Shown piece by piece: positions 22,622 to 34,100 of a stretch of 64,000 nt of DNA (positions are counted from its first letter, which is position 1; each line of letters starts with the position of its first letter). Under the pieces are notes generated by a model. That model made no database searches. It was not told the origin of the DNA and was given only the letters and a program-made list of their open reading frames with translations. This DNA is from Petaurus breviceps papuanus (Eukaryota; Chordata; Mammalia; Diprotodontia; Petauridae), in the NCBI GenBank assembly GCA_028583685.1, contig JAMXIF010001253.1, forward strand, positions 80,288,502 through 80,352,501. Reading direction: 5' to 3'. The position numbers and the translations under genes are program-made.

Positions 22622-22855
22622 ATAAAACTTACAGTTTGGCAAAGCACTTTACATATGTTGACTTATTTAATCCTCACAATAATCCTGTGATGTAAGGTGC
22701 TATTATTAAACCTATTTTACAGATGAAGAAATTGAAGAACAGAGAGATTGTGACATTATAAGGGCTGCACAGTTAGGTAGTGTCTGAGATTAAATTTGAA
22801 TTCAGCTATTTGACTCCAGTTGCAGGGATCTATCCACTGCACCACCAGGCTGCCA
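22622..22855 (-). mobile_element. Nearly full-length CORE-SINE (MIR/MAR1-like)
   Basis: It reads antisense from the 3' end (GCAAAGCACTTTACATATGT, CCTCACAATAATCCTGTGA) through the core (CTATTTTACAGATGAAGAAA) to the tRNA-like head (CCACTGCACCACCAGGCTGC). Confidence 0.85.
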
Positions 22856-22974
22856 TATAAATCTTTGTATTATCAAAGATTTTGCTTTAAAACAAACTTT
22901 ATCTACACTAGAAAAAAACGGGTGTTTTTATCAGCCCAGAATATTTACAAGTTTGTATTTCTATATAAACTCAG

Positions 22975-23130
22975 AATGTGTATACACACATATACATATG
23001 CACATATATATTTGCATGCATACATGCCCATCTATGTGTGCACACACATGTATGTGTGTATATACATGTGTATATGCATGTACATGTGCATACATGTGTG
23101 TTATGCAATATATATGTATATGTGTTTATC
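22975..23130. repeat. (CATA)n/(TGTA)n microsatellite
   Basis: Degenerate alternating purine-pyrimidine repeats. The 113- and 90-codon frames across it are translations of the repeat. Confidence 0.85.
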
Positions 23131-23164
23131 CAGAAGGACAAGGAAAATCTCTTTTACTTAGCAT

Positions 23165-23350
23165 AATAGATTTAAAACCAAAAGAGACTTCAAATGGAAA
23201 TTATTACAATACTGTCTTTTTATAGACAAAGAAAATGAGACTCAAGAGAAATTAAGTGATTTACTCAACTTCATATAGACAGTAAATAACAAACTCAGGA
23301 GTCGAACTTAGGTCCTCCAAGTTGAAATTTAGTACTCTTTCCATTGATGT
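23165..23350 (-). mobile_element. MIR3-like SINE
   Basis: AAAAGAGACTTCAAATGGAA, GAAAATGAGACTCAAGAGAA, TTAGGTCCTCCAAGTTG and TACTCTTTCCATTGATG follow antisense MIR3 order. Confidence 0.6.
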
Positions 23351-23649
23351 ATGATGATTTTATAGCTGATTTGTGTCTCTGTCATAAAGCAAACTCAAAC
23401 ATGTTGGGGAAATAAGCCATTTTTTAGTCCTTCAAATATGTCTTTCCTATGAGATTTTTTTAAAAAAAATTATTCTTATATCATTAAAATGATGACAGTC
23501 TCTAATCATAAGTTGGCCCTTAAGTAATCATTATTACCAGAGAAAGATGTTGTTTTCTAGGAAATCTTTTACAAAGGAAAGTAATATATAAATGAACAAG
23601 TTCTATTTGACCTTTGTTTACTTGGGATCATAAAATTGAATGTTTAATG

Positions 23650-23800
23650 ACCTTTGAAAATATTTAAGCCCATTGACTTCCTGTTATAGAGGAAAACATT
23701 GAAATTCTGAAAGTCTTAGTGACTTGCACAAAGTCTCAAATTAAGTAGCAATGATAGGGTCAGGATTGAAACCCAGGTACTCTGTTGTTTTAATTCTAAA
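23650..23800 (-). mobile_element. MIR SINE fragment
   Basis: GTCTTAGTGACTTGCACAAA followed by GGTCAGGATTGAAACCCAGG. Confidence 0.6.
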
Positions 23801-24959
23801 GCAAAAGTGTTTTCACATGCTATATCTGTCTCTCTTAACACGGACCAGGAGATTAACTAAACCATAAAATTGAAGAATATCTGGCATTAACTTATGGTGA
23901 TTATGGAAAATAATTCCCAGGATTAAGAAGATATAAATAATATGATTTACCAAGGAAAAATAAATAAGAAAGTGTGAAAGAGAATCCAATATATAAAGTT
24001 ACACAATCTTTTTCAGTAAAAGTTATGTGGGACCCACATGCATGTATACAAAAGAAACTAAGCTTCAAAAAATGAATTTAATCTCATTTTTATGTTTTTA
24101 TTTTAAAGTTATGTTTAATTAAATAAATTTAGGTAAGTTTTGGTTTCTATAGTTTGGTGGATGAAACTAATTCCCTTCCTGCCATATGAGATTTTGAACA
24201 CAGAATATATTTTCAGGTGAGCTTCAAAATTTGTCTTGAATATTGGAATACTGAGACTGAAGGGTACAATTAGTAAAAATCTGGGAAATGAGTACAATAA
24301 TAAAGTTATTCTTTGGTCAATTAGGAGGAGGGATAAAATTTGAGGAATCATTCAATTTTCAAATTTTGCCCTCTGCAAGAGATAATTTTCAAGCAACTGA
24401 CACATGATAAAAGAACCACAAAAGGAAGAGAGGAGAGTGGTTAGATCTGCATACCAAGAAAAAGGAAAGTCATTCTATGTTAGGAATAAAATTTTATTCT
24501 TAGAAGACACAAGGCTAGTTCTGGGATAGACAAGAAGGGAAATTCTGTATTGTGTTCATTATATACCAAGTAATGGACTCCAGGGAAAAGGGAAAATTTC
24601 ATAGAGATTCCAACACTGAAGTGGACCAAAATTACAGAGGATTTGAAATAATGAATAAAATTGTTTAAAATATGCTTAGATAAAACTACCTCTGTTGAAA
24701 ACAAGTCATGGATAAAAAGATTACTTCTCCAATTATCAGCATAACATATTGATTTTTAGGACTTCTTCCACCTATGTATGAGGAACAATTACATGATAGC
24801 AACTCAATATGTACTTTACAAATAGATTGAGGCTTTCCTTTTTTAGGAAAAGTAAAAGAAAGAGAGAGACTATCAACATATTACTTCATTAGATATGATC
24901 TACATTGGGAATGTTCAATAATATTATGAGACACTAAAGTTATTTAGCAAGATTTCAAA
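23801..24959. other. No feature recognised
   Basis: Over 1.1 kb with no repeat I can name and only short chance frames (24115-24351 and 24480-24704, minus). Confidence 0.4.
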
Positions 24960-25150
24960 GTACTCTGGATTAGTGGAAAGAGTATGAACTCGGAATTAAG
25001 CAACCTGATGCCTAGTTACTGCTCTAGCACTTACTGATCACAGGGCTTTGGGAAAATTATTTCATTTCTTAGGGACCCAGTTTGCATATCCATAAAATGA
25101 ATTATTGTACTTGATTATTTTTATATTAGATCTATAGGACATGAAATATT
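24960..25150 (+). mobile_element. MIR3 SINE
   Basis: TTAGTGGAAAGAGTATGAAC, GCTCTAGCACTTACTGATCA and CATATCCATAAAATGAATTA follow sense MIR3 order. Confidence 0.65.
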
Positions 25151-25329
25151 ACTTTTGATTTCATGCAAATTTGGCAAATCATAGACCAACAACATTGTAT
25201 TGCAATAGTTTTACCACTAGGGCAAATTTAGAGATATGAAGAATGTGACAGTTTTGAGTGCAAGAAATTGTATATTTAAACCAAAGAGGATCACAGATTT
25301 AGAATGGAATAGAAATGAAATTCAAATTT

Positions 25330-25500
25330 TCTACAACGGAATTGAAAGATCCTCTAATCCAATGTCCTTGCTTTTCAAAGTATGAAAATGAGGATGAGAG
25401 AGGTTATCTAATCCAAGATTCCCAAGTAATATATAGAAAAGCTGGAATTTGAACCCAGTAGCTCCATATCCAAGGTTTCTTCCATGACACCACTCTTTCC
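25330..25500 (-). mobile_element. MIR-type SINE
   Basis: AAGATCCTCTAATCCAATGT, GAGAGGTTATCTAATCCA, GGAATTTGAACCCAGTAGCT and ACACCACTCTTTCC are the antisense MIR/MIR3 order. Confidence 0.6.
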
Positions 25501-26034
25501 TAAGAAAGAAAAACAAAATTTAATTGTGTGGGTTTTTCAATGAATTGACTATTTTTTTTTACCCAGTTGAAAATTCGTATTGACTAAAAAGGTTGAACCT
25601 GAGTAGGTAAAGTTAAGAAGAAACAATTAAAAATAACACAAATACTGAACTATGCCAGAGCAATAAAAATAAGCCAATTTTACTGATTTTGCTTTTTAAT
25701 TATTTTCTGTTCTTTTATTTTTCTCATCATTCCAATTATTCGCCCTTCTTCCTGTATGCTAACAAACTATGAAATAGTCAAAATGCATGGATTAGGAGGA
25801 AAGAAGAAAAAACCAGAGTGTAAATAATCCACAAACTGGCTAATTGTTCCCTTGATAATGGTTAACTCCACTTTAATGTGTTTCAAAGGAAATTTTCAGT
25901 AAGCTGGAGACATTACATTCAAAGGTGGTTCAAGATTCGCTTATGATAAATATGAAAACAATACTTACATATGTTTAGATTAGCATTTGTAAAAATTGTC
26001 TATAGATTTTTATTGATATGGCCTTAATTGGATT
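25501..26034. other. No feature recognised
   Basis: AT-rich; nothing named. Confidence 0.4.
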
Positions 26035-26941
26035 TTTATTAATTTATTAGTTTACTTTTAGTTTACAACATTCAGTTCCACAATCCCTTGAGTTTCAAAT
26101 TTTCTCTTCCTCCCTCTCTTCTTCCCCATGGTGGCATGCAATCAAATATAGGATCTATAAATGCCTTCATACGAAACATTAGTGAGGTTATAAAGAATGA
26201 TTATAACTAATGCTGCTGTCTTATAACCTTACATTGCTGAAAGGAGCCAAGTCTATGAAAATTAGTTGTCACACTTATGTTGTGTCTGCAATTGTGTACA
26301 AATTATTCCTGCTTCTGCTCTTCTCATTCAACATCAGTTTATGTACGACCCTCCAGGTTATTATGAAGTCCATCTGCTTCTCATTTCTTATAGCACAAAA
26401 ATGTTCCATTATATTCATATACCATAACTTGTTCAGCCATTCTCCAATTGATGAGCATCCCCTTGATTTCCAATTCTTTGCCACCACAAAAAGAACTGCT
26501 ATAAATATTTTTGAACAAATGGGGTCTCTTCCTACTTCTATTATCTCTTTGGTATACAACTCTAGAAGAGGTATTGCTGGGTCAGGGTATGCACTTATTT
26601 GTAGCCTTTTGGATATAGTTCCAGATTGATCTCCAGAATGGTTCAATCAGTTGAAAACTGCACCAACAATGCTTTAGTGTTCCAATTTTTCCACATCCTC
26701 TCTAGCATTTGTCATTTTCCTGTTTTTTCATTTTAGCCAATCTGACCAGTGAGGTGTGGTACCTCAGAATTCTTTTGATTTGCATTTCTCTAAGCAACAG
26801 TAATTTAGAGCATTTTTTCACTTGCTTTTAAATATCCTTAATCTCTTCCTCTGAAAGCTGCCTGTTCATATCCTTTGAAAATTTATCAATTGAGGAATTA
26901 CTTGTATTCTTACAGATTTGAATCAATTCTATGTATATTTT
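26035..26941 (-). mobile_element. L1, antisense: 3' UTR and ORF2 C-terminus (left of nested HAL1)
   Basis: The 3' UTR is at 26045-26160 (complement ends GGAACTGAATGTTGTAAAC). Then ORF2 C-terminus: the minus frame at 26275-26646 (123 aa) contains LFVVAKNWKSRGCSS and IGEWLNKLWY, the conserved end of marsupial L1 ORF2. Upstream, CAGTGAGGTGTGGTACCTCA and GCCTGTTCATATCCTTTGA match the same protein. The element is cut at about 26957 by HAL1 A and resumes at 29901. Confidence 0.85.
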
Positions 26942-26957
26942 AGAAATGAGGCCTTTA
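26942..26957. repeat. Target-site duplication of HAL1 A, left (AGAAATGAGGCCTTTA)
   Basis: Repeated at 29901-29916 as AGAAATGAGACCTTTA (15 of 16). Both copies are L1 ORF2 sequence, so the original site is known. Confidence 0.9.
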
Positions 26958-27658
26958 GGGGCAGAGTCAATATGGCCAAGTAGAAGCAGGACCTCCTCTG
27001 GGCTCTGGCTTCTACCTTCCCCAATCCACGTAAAGGGGAACTCTAAACAAACTTTGGAGCTGCAGAATCCAGAAAATGACACAGAGAAGCTAACCTACCA
27101 CTGAGGACAGCCAAGCAGCCAGTGCAGCACTCTGGGAGCAGAGCCCAGAGATTTGTGAGCTGAGGTTTTAGATGCAGGGTGGGCCAGACCAGCCACCAGC
27201 AGGAGGTACTCCAGATCACCAGTAGCTGTGGCAGTTTCCAGATTCACCAAAACATAGATGAAAAAGGACAAAGTGAGAGGACAGTGCAGTGCGGGGTTTG
27301 GAACCCAATAGGTGGGAGTGCTACAGCTTTTGCCCCCAGGGAAAGAAGCCACTGAGCCGCCATGCTGGTGCCACATTGCAGCTTCAGCTACTGGCCTGAA
27401 GAGCATAGGGGGACCAAGCGGCCAGTATGAGGGGTAATCACTCTTGGCTTAACCTGTTTGGATCTGGATTTTGGTCTAGGGTGGAGGTCCCAGGGTGTGT
27501 GACCAGCTTACCAGAGCATGTGGAGACCTCAGAGAGGGCACCCAACTAATACCTCTGGCAACTGAGAAAACCCGAGTGTTTGGGATGAAAGCTCCCCGGT
27601 CTGGTGGCAGAGTCCTACTGTGGCCAAAAGAGCAGGGTTCAAGTGACTAAGGGCCGAT

Positions 27659-28719
27659 ATGACCAGACAAAAGAAGCAAAACAAACAGAAAGTTCCAACA
27701 TTGGACTCCTATTTTAGGGACAAAAATGAGCAAAGCATGGAACAGGAGGAAGACATTGAAGTTAGAACTCCTGCACCAAAAGCTTCAAAGGAAATTACAA
27801 ACTGGTTACAGGCCATAGAGGACCTTAAGTGCAGATAAGAGAAGTGGAGGAAAAATTGGGAAGAGAAATGAGAATGATGCAAGAAAATTACAAAATGAAG
27901 TCAACAGCCTGTCTGAGGAAAATCACACCTTAAAAAACAGACTAACTCAAATGGCAAAAGAGGCTCAAAAAGGCAATGAGGAGAGGAATGCCTTGAAAAG
28001 CTGAATTTGCCAGATGGAAAAAAATCTCAAAAGCTCAATGAGAGAATCATTCCCTCAGATTTAGATTAGAGAAAAGGGAAGCTAGTGACTCTGAGAGAAA
28101 TCAAGATGATGTTAAACAGATCCAAACAAATGAAAGAATAGAAGGCAATGTGAAAAGTCTCATGGGGAAAAATACTGACCTGGAAAATAGATCCAGGAGA
28201 GATCATTTAAAAATTATTGGACTACCTGAAAACCATGATTAGGGAATGAACCTAGAAATCATCCTCCAAGAAATTCTCAAGGAAAATTGCCCTGATGGTT
28301 TAGAACCAGAAGGCAAAATAGAGGTTGAAAGAATCCATCGATCACCTCCTGAAAAAAGATCCCAAAAAGAAAACTGCTAGAAATATTTTAGTCAGCTTCT
28401 GGAATTCCCAGATTAAGGAGAGTATATTATGAGCCGCCAGGAAGAAACAATTTGAATATTGTGGAAACACAATCAGGATAACAGAGGATCTGGCAGCTTC
28501 TACACTGAGGGATCAAAGGGCCTAGAATAGGATATTCTGGAGGTCAGAGGAGCTGGGATCAAAACCAAGAGTCACCTACCCAGCAAAACTGAGTATCAAG
28601 TTTCAGGGGAAAATATGGTCATTCAGTGGAATAGAGGACTTTCAAGCATTTTTAACAAAAAAAAACCAGAGTTGAATAGAAAATTTCACATTCAGATACA
28701 AGAAGCAAGAGAAGCTTGA
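27659..28719 (+). pseudogene. HAL1 A ORF1 (L1 ORF1p-like, broken)
   Basis: About 354 codons from ATG 27659 to the TGA at 28717. The N-terminus reads MTRQKKQNKQKVPTLDSYF, shared with copies C2 and D. An in-frame stop lies near residue 60 (AGATAAGAG, 27834), and another follows near 28001 (AAGCTGAATTTG). A coiled-coil segment, an RRM-like start (RSRRDHLKIIG) and a C-terminal domain ending IQIQEAREA follow in the usual ORF1p order. In L1, ORF1p is a trimeric RNA-binding chaperone; that role is inferred here from family only. Confidence 0.7.
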
Positions 28720-28849
28720 GAAGGTAAACAGGGAAAAGAAATCATAAGCCACTGATCAAAGTTGAACTATTAATATTCCTACATGGAAAAATGATAATTG
28801 TAACTGATGAAACATTTCTCAGTATGAAAATAGTTGAAGGGAATAGAAA

Positions 28850-28888
28850 TACATACATACATATATCCATATCTATATCTGTATCTAC

Positions 28889-28944
<56 letters not shown>

Positions 28945-28950
28945 ATATAT
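28850..28950. repeat. (ATCT)n microsatellite in HAL1 A, site 1
   Basis: About 16 ATCT units after ATACATACATACATATATCC, at the 3' UTR position where every HAL1 copy in the window has a different simple repeat. Confidence 0.95.
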
Positions 28951-29900
28951 GTCTATATCGGAGGGTATATGGGAGTATGAATACATGTGTGTATGTGTAT
29001 ATATATGGTTACGGGTATTCATAAATAGAGGGCACAGGACCAATTTAATAGGAAGGGATGATATTTAAAAGGAGAAATTAAGAGGTGAGAGAGGAATGTA
29101 ATAAGAGGTAACAGAGAGAGACAGAATGGGGTAAACTATCTCATAAAGAAGAGGCAAGGGTAAAGGGTTACAATGGAGGGGAAGAATAGGAAGGAAAAAG
29201 GGAATGGGTCACCCTTATTCTCACTGAATTTGACTTGGGGAGGCAAGGAAATGCACACTAAATAGGGTATCTCAATCTACAGGAGAGTAGGGGGAAGGAG
29301 ATGAGAGGGGGGGTGATGGAAGGGAGGACAGGCTGGGGGGGGGAGGGAATTTGGAAGCACTCACTTTTGAAAAGGGATGGAATCAAAGTAGAAAATAGAA
29401 CAAGTCGGTGGTGTGATAGGAGGAAGGGAAATATAGTCAGTATTTTACAATATATCTACTATGTTAACATTTTGCATTAGCTACACATGTACAATCTATA
29501 CTGAACTGCTTATCTTCCCAGTAAGGGTGGGTGACAAGGTAGGAAGGGAATGAATTTGGAATTCAACATTTTAAAATCAAATGTTTAAATTATATATACA
29601 TATATACTATAATTAATTCTAACTTACATGTAATTGGGAAAGAAGATATACAGGCACTGGGGCATAGAGATTCACCATGCCCTACTGGAAAAGTCAAAGG
29701 GGGTATGGGAGAAGATAAGGGAGAGAGCAGATTGGAGGAGGGGATATCCTGTGGGACTGCTATTCTGAGGTGGTGGGTAGGAGAAAATTTGAAACTCAAA
29801 AATCTGGCAGAAATTAATGATGTAAATCAGAAGTTAATAAAACATTTTAAAAATAAAAAATAAATATAAAATAAAGTGTTTGCTTTAGTTAACAAAAAAA

Positions 29901-30740
29901 AGAAATGAGACCTTTATCAGAGACATTGGTTGTCAAAATTTTTTCTCAATTTTTCACTTCCCTCTTAATCTTGTTTACATTGGCTTTGTTTGTACAGAAG
30001 CTTTTCACTCTAATGTAACCACAATTATCCAGTTTGTAATTTATAACACTCTCTCTTTTTTGGTCATAAAATCTTCACTTCTCCCTAAATTTGACAGGTA
30101 AACTATTCCTTGCTTTCTCAGATTGCTTACAGTATCAGCCTTTATACCTATATCATGCACCCATGTAGACTTTATTTTGGTGTACAGTGTTAGATACTGG
30201 TCTATGCCCAGTTTTTGTCTTACAATATCCCAGTTTCCTCAGCAGGTTTTTTAAAATAGTGAGTTCTTATTCCAAAAACTTAGGTCATTGGGCTTATCAA
30301 ACAATAGATTACTATAGTTATTGATGGCTAAGACTCATGTACCCAATCTATTCCTTTGATTCACCACTCTATTGCTCAGCCAGTACTAAGTAGTTTTGAT
30401 AACTACTGCTTTATAATACCAGATTAAAATCTGGTATAGCTAGTCCACCTTCACTAGCATTTCTTTTCATTAATTCCCTTGATGTTCTGGACCTTTTGTT
30501 CTTCCAAATGAATTTTGTTATGATTTTTTAGAGCTCTATAAAGTAATTTTTTGGGAGACCTATTGGCATGGCACTAAATATATAATTTAATTTAGGTAAA
30601 ATTGTCATTTTTATTAAATTATCTTGACCTAGCCATGAGCAACAAATGTTTTTCCAATTAGTTAGATTTGACTATTTGTGTGAAAAGTGTTTTGTCATGT
30701 TGTTCATGTAGGTCCTGGGTTTGTTGACCATATTTGTTTT
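29901..30740 (-). mobile_element. L1, antisense: ORF2 continued (right of nested HAL1)
   Basis: The sequence resumes at the duplicated target AGAAATGAGACCTTTA and continues TCAGAGACATTGG. Then come TTGTTTACATTGGCTTTGTT, ATCTTGACCTAGCCATGAGC and TTGACCATATTTGTTTTGC-type motifs of antisense ORF2. It is truncated near 30740. Confidence 0.8.
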
Positions 30741-30823
30741 GCTTACAATAGGTTACATCAATGTGTATTCACAAAAACTATGTAGAATCAAACAGATTGA
30801 GTTATTCTGTTTTCCCATGACAT

Positions 30824-30854
30824 GTGTATATATATATATATATATATATACACG

Positions 30855-30887
<33 letters not shown>

Positions 30888-30890
30888 GCA
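30824..30890. repeat. (TA)n(CA)n(TA)n microsatellite
   Basis: TATATATATATATATATATA, then ACACACACACAC, then TATATATATATA. Confidence 0.95.
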
Positions 30891-31262
30891 GTTGTTAATG
30901 ATCAGATATGGGAATATCTATACAATCATGTGTAGAATTTGCCTTAATAAGGTATTTGAGGTAAAATCCATTGATTATTTAAATTAATTAAGGGCAAATA
31001 GAGATACACTTATATATAAATTTATTCAAAGGAAGGGACTATATTTATTTAACTAACTAAATTAGTTTAGCTATTTTTAAAAGACTAGAATAATATCCTG
31101 TATGCTGAGACTTAATGATATAACCATGTAAGCAAATATACCAAATGACATTTTACGCTAAGTGCTGACCAAGTTTTTACTACAAACTCAGAGCATTCTT
31201 CAAATTAAAATTAATGGGGTAGAGTACATGAAGAGCAGGCATACTGATGGATAAAATCATTA
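30891..31262. other. No feature recognised
   Basis: Unique-looking sequence between two retrotransposons. Confidence 0.35.
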
Positions 31263-32387
31263 AAATGAGATGTGAGAAGGGGCAGAGCCAAGATGGCAGA
31301 GTAAATGTAGAAACTTGCTTGACCTCTCCCCCAAACCCCTCCAAATACATGTAAAAATAACTTTAAAGAAATTCTAAAGCTACAGTACTCAAAAAAGGAC
31401 AGGGTGAAACAGTTCTCTAGACAACTGGAGGGTTGACAGGAAGGCTCTACAGAAATGGACTGGGAGTGGAGTGCAGTCCAACTTTGGTCACTCCAGGCAG
31501 ACAGGGCCAGAACAGGCCTCAGTGAACTGAATAACTGGCAGATGTAGCAGTGTCCAGGCTTCTCAACCCACAAATGCTAAAGACAGCACAGAAGGTCAGT
31601 GGAAAAATTTTGTGGAACCCAGATGTTAAAGGAGCAAGCCTCAGCTAGGGTTCAGTCCTAACCCCTGGGTGGTAGTGGCTGTGGAGGCAGCAGCAGCAGT
31701 GGCTGTTTCAAAGGCTCTGGGCCCACAGATGGTGGGAAATCAAGTGGCTGATACAAATCCCCTGAAGCCTGGGACAGTACATCAACCCCCACCCCCACCC
31801 TCACACCCACTGGAAGCAAAGGCCTACCTTTACACAGACTTAGAAAGTCAAGTATTTAGCTGGGAAGATGAGCAACAAGCATAAAAAATCTCAGACTATA
31901 GAATCTTACTATGGTGACAAAGAAGATCAAAACATAAAACCAGAAGAAGATAATAACGTCAAAATTCCTACCTCAAAAAACTCCAAGAAAAATATTACTT
32001 TGTCACAGGCCATGGAAGAGCTCAAAAAGGATTTTGAAAATTAAGTAAGAGAAGTAAAGAAAAAATTGCAAAGATAAATGAGAGTGGTACAAAAAAGTCA
32101 TAAAAAAATGAGTCAACGGTTTGCTAAAAGAGACCTCCCAAAATACTGAAGAAAATGATACCTTAAAAATAGACAAACTTAAATTGCAAAAGAGAACCAA
32201 AAAGTAAATGAGAATGCCTTAAAAACATAATTGACCAAATGGAAAAGGAGGTGCACGAGCTTAATGAAGAAAATAATTCTTTCAAAATTGGAATGGAGCA
32301 AATGGAGGCTAATGACTTTATAAGAAATCAGAAAATATAAAACAGAAGCAAAAATGAAAAAAATAGAAGGCATTGTGAAGTATCTCA

Positions 32388-32606
32388 TTGGAAAAAAAAA
32401 ATGCTGACCTGGAAAATAAATCCAGGAGAGATAATTTAAGAATTATTGGACTACCTGAAAGCCATGATCAAAAAAAGAGCCTAGATATCATCTGTCAAGA
32501 AATTATCAAGGAAAACTGCCTTGATATGCTAGAAACAAAGGGCATAATAGAAATTAGAAGAACCCACCAATCACCTCGAGAGAGATCTCAAAAGAAAAAT
32601 TCCTAG
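32388..32606 (+). pseudogene. HAL1 B ORF1 remnant, RRM-like segment
   Basis: A 72-codon open piece of the broken ORF1: ADLENKSRRDNLRIIGLPES, then a KENCLDMLETKG segment and IRRTHQSPRERS. This is the RRM and following linker of ORF1p. Frames before and after it contain stops. Confidence 0.7.
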
Positions 32607-32826
32607 AAATAGTTGGCTAAATTCCAGAGTTCCTAGGTCAAGGAGAATATATTGCAGGTATCCAAAAAGGAACAATTCAAGTACCATGGAAATACAATCA
32701 GGTTAACACAAGTTCTACCAGCTTCTACATTAAGGGATCAAAGGGCTAGGAATATGATATTCCAGAGGTGAGAGGAACTAGAATTAAAACCAAGAATAGC
32801 CTACTCAGCAAAACTGAGTATAATAC

Positions 32827-33709
32827 TGTAATGGCAAGCAAAGTAGTACTTTGCTCCTTATTTCAGCTATTCAAGTCCTTTTGAGTCTCATCTGTGATTT
32901 TATCAAGTCTTTTTTGGAAACATTATACATTGTATTGCCCTTAATACACCTAAGGTCATCATATGGAGCACACAGAGGGAGGAACTTGCCAAAAGAGTGG
33001 AAAAGAAAGGGTGGAACAAGAAGGAACAGAGCATATAAAAGCTCAAGCATGAGTTGGGACCAAGCAGAACTGAGAGAGAGGGTGTTTGTGATGTCAGCAC
33101 TCTGTTGTTCTGTGTTGGTGTTATGTTGTCAGAAAGAAGCACTCTGTTGAGTTGTGTTACTTTTCTAGATAGAAGTATTCTGTCTGTTGAAATGTGTTAC
33201 TTTTTCAGATAGAAACATTCTGTCTATTGAATTGTGTTACTTTGTCAGATAATAGCACTCTGTCTGTTGACTTGTGTTAGTGTTACTTTGTCAGACAGAA
33301 GCACTCTCTGTTGATTTGTGTTGATATCTCAGACAGAAAGTCAATTGAAATGATAATGCTGGCAATTTGTGCAAATATTGTTTTAACTGTCTTAAGTTTA
33401 ATGTGTGTAAATATTGTGGTGGCTCTGTTAAGCTTTGTTTTTGTAGAAACAGAAACTGCAAAGAGCTTGGGGTGGAGCAGCCCCCATGAGCTACAATCAG
33501 CGAGCTGCTTACCTGTGAATACAGGCAAAAGTTGGGAGCAGTCAGCCCATGGAACAGGAGTTCTGGGGTTTGGAAGTCAGTCTGGAGTCATGAATCTTTG
33601 CATTAGTTTATTGTTGAATAAATAGAGAGTTCACTATACTATGAGATTAGATCTTTAAAGTTATTCACAGCAGCAGTTATCAGGAGAGATGCTTGTGATT
33701 GGATTTACA
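32827..33709 (+). mobile_element. Solo ERV LTR inside HAL1 B
   Basis: An 883-bp LTR, TGTAATGG to TTTACA, flanked by a perfect 5-bp duplication AATAC (32822-32826 and 33710-33714). The TATA-like CATATAAAAG is near 33031 and the polyadenylation signal AATAAA is near 33618. It matches the solo LTR at 1099-2154 at both ends and in much of the middle. It carries a 40-bp tandem repeat at about 33110-33330 that the other lacks, and lacks a segment of about 300 bp that the other has. It is younger than the HAL1 it interrupts. A fossil with no internal region. Confidence 0.88.
33110..33330. repeat. 40-bp tandem repeat within the solo LTR
   Basis: About five units of roughly 40 bp. The phrase TTGTGTTAC (with TTGTGTTAG) recurs at about 33152, 33192, 33232 and 33272, each followed by a CAGATAGAAGCACTCTGTC-like block. 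Confidence 0.85.
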
Positions 33710-33941
33710 AATACTTCAGGGGCAAAAATTCGATGAAATAGAGGATTTTCAAGCATTTTTGATGAAAACACCAGTTATATAGAAAATGTGACTTTCAAAT
33801 ACAAGAATCAAGAGAAGCCAAAAAGGTAAGCAGGAAAGACAAGTAATAAGGGACTTGTTAAAATTGAATTTGTTTACATTCCTACATGGAAAGATGATAT
33901 TTGTAACTCACGAGACCTTTCTCAGTTTTAAGGTAGTTGAA

Positions 33942-33943
33942 GG

Positions 33944-33990
<47 letters not shown>

Positions 33991-34000
33991 NNNNNNNNNN

Positions 34001-34059
<59 letters not shown>

Positions 34060-34100
34060 TAGATGATAGATAGATAGATAAACAGATAGATACATATATA
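33942..34100. repeat. (GATA)n microsatellite in HAL1 B with a 10-N gap
   Basis: GATA repeats interrupted by ten N at 33991-34000, trailing into GACA and (CATA) repeats. Site 1 of the HAL1 3' UTR. The open frames across it are repeat translations. Confidence 0.95.

Larger units (their letters stand above)
26958..29900 (+). mobile_element. HAL1 (half-LINE) copy A, full length
   Basis: It opens GGGGCAGAGTCAATATGGCC and has a GC-rich 5' UTR of about 700 bp. One ORF1 (27659-28719) follows. A 3' UTR of about 1.15 kb contains the ACAGAGAGAGACAGAATGG spacer also seen between ORF1 and ORF2 of the L1 at 4500-4930, and the element ends in a short A tract. There is no ORF2. Length 2,943 bp with a 16-bp TSD. 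HAL1 elements are known ORF1-only L1 derivatives mobilised with L1 help; this one is inactive because its ORF1 is broken. Confidence 0.85.

Noticed and set aside
5571-23130. CRISPR-like arrays in the regularly repeated AT/CA tracts
   Set aside because: They are simple repeats with no spacers, in a mammalian genome.
22820-23225. 113- and 90-codon frames rich in Tyr, Cys and His
   Set aside because: Translation of CATA/TGTA repeats next to a SINE.
26210-26629. 139-codon plus frame
   Set aside because: It is the shadow of antisense L1 ORF2 C-terminus (26275-26646 minus).
32827-33709. 5' LTR of a complete provirus running into 34000
   Set aside because: HAL1 sequence resumes directly after the AATAC duplication; no internal retroviral region follows.
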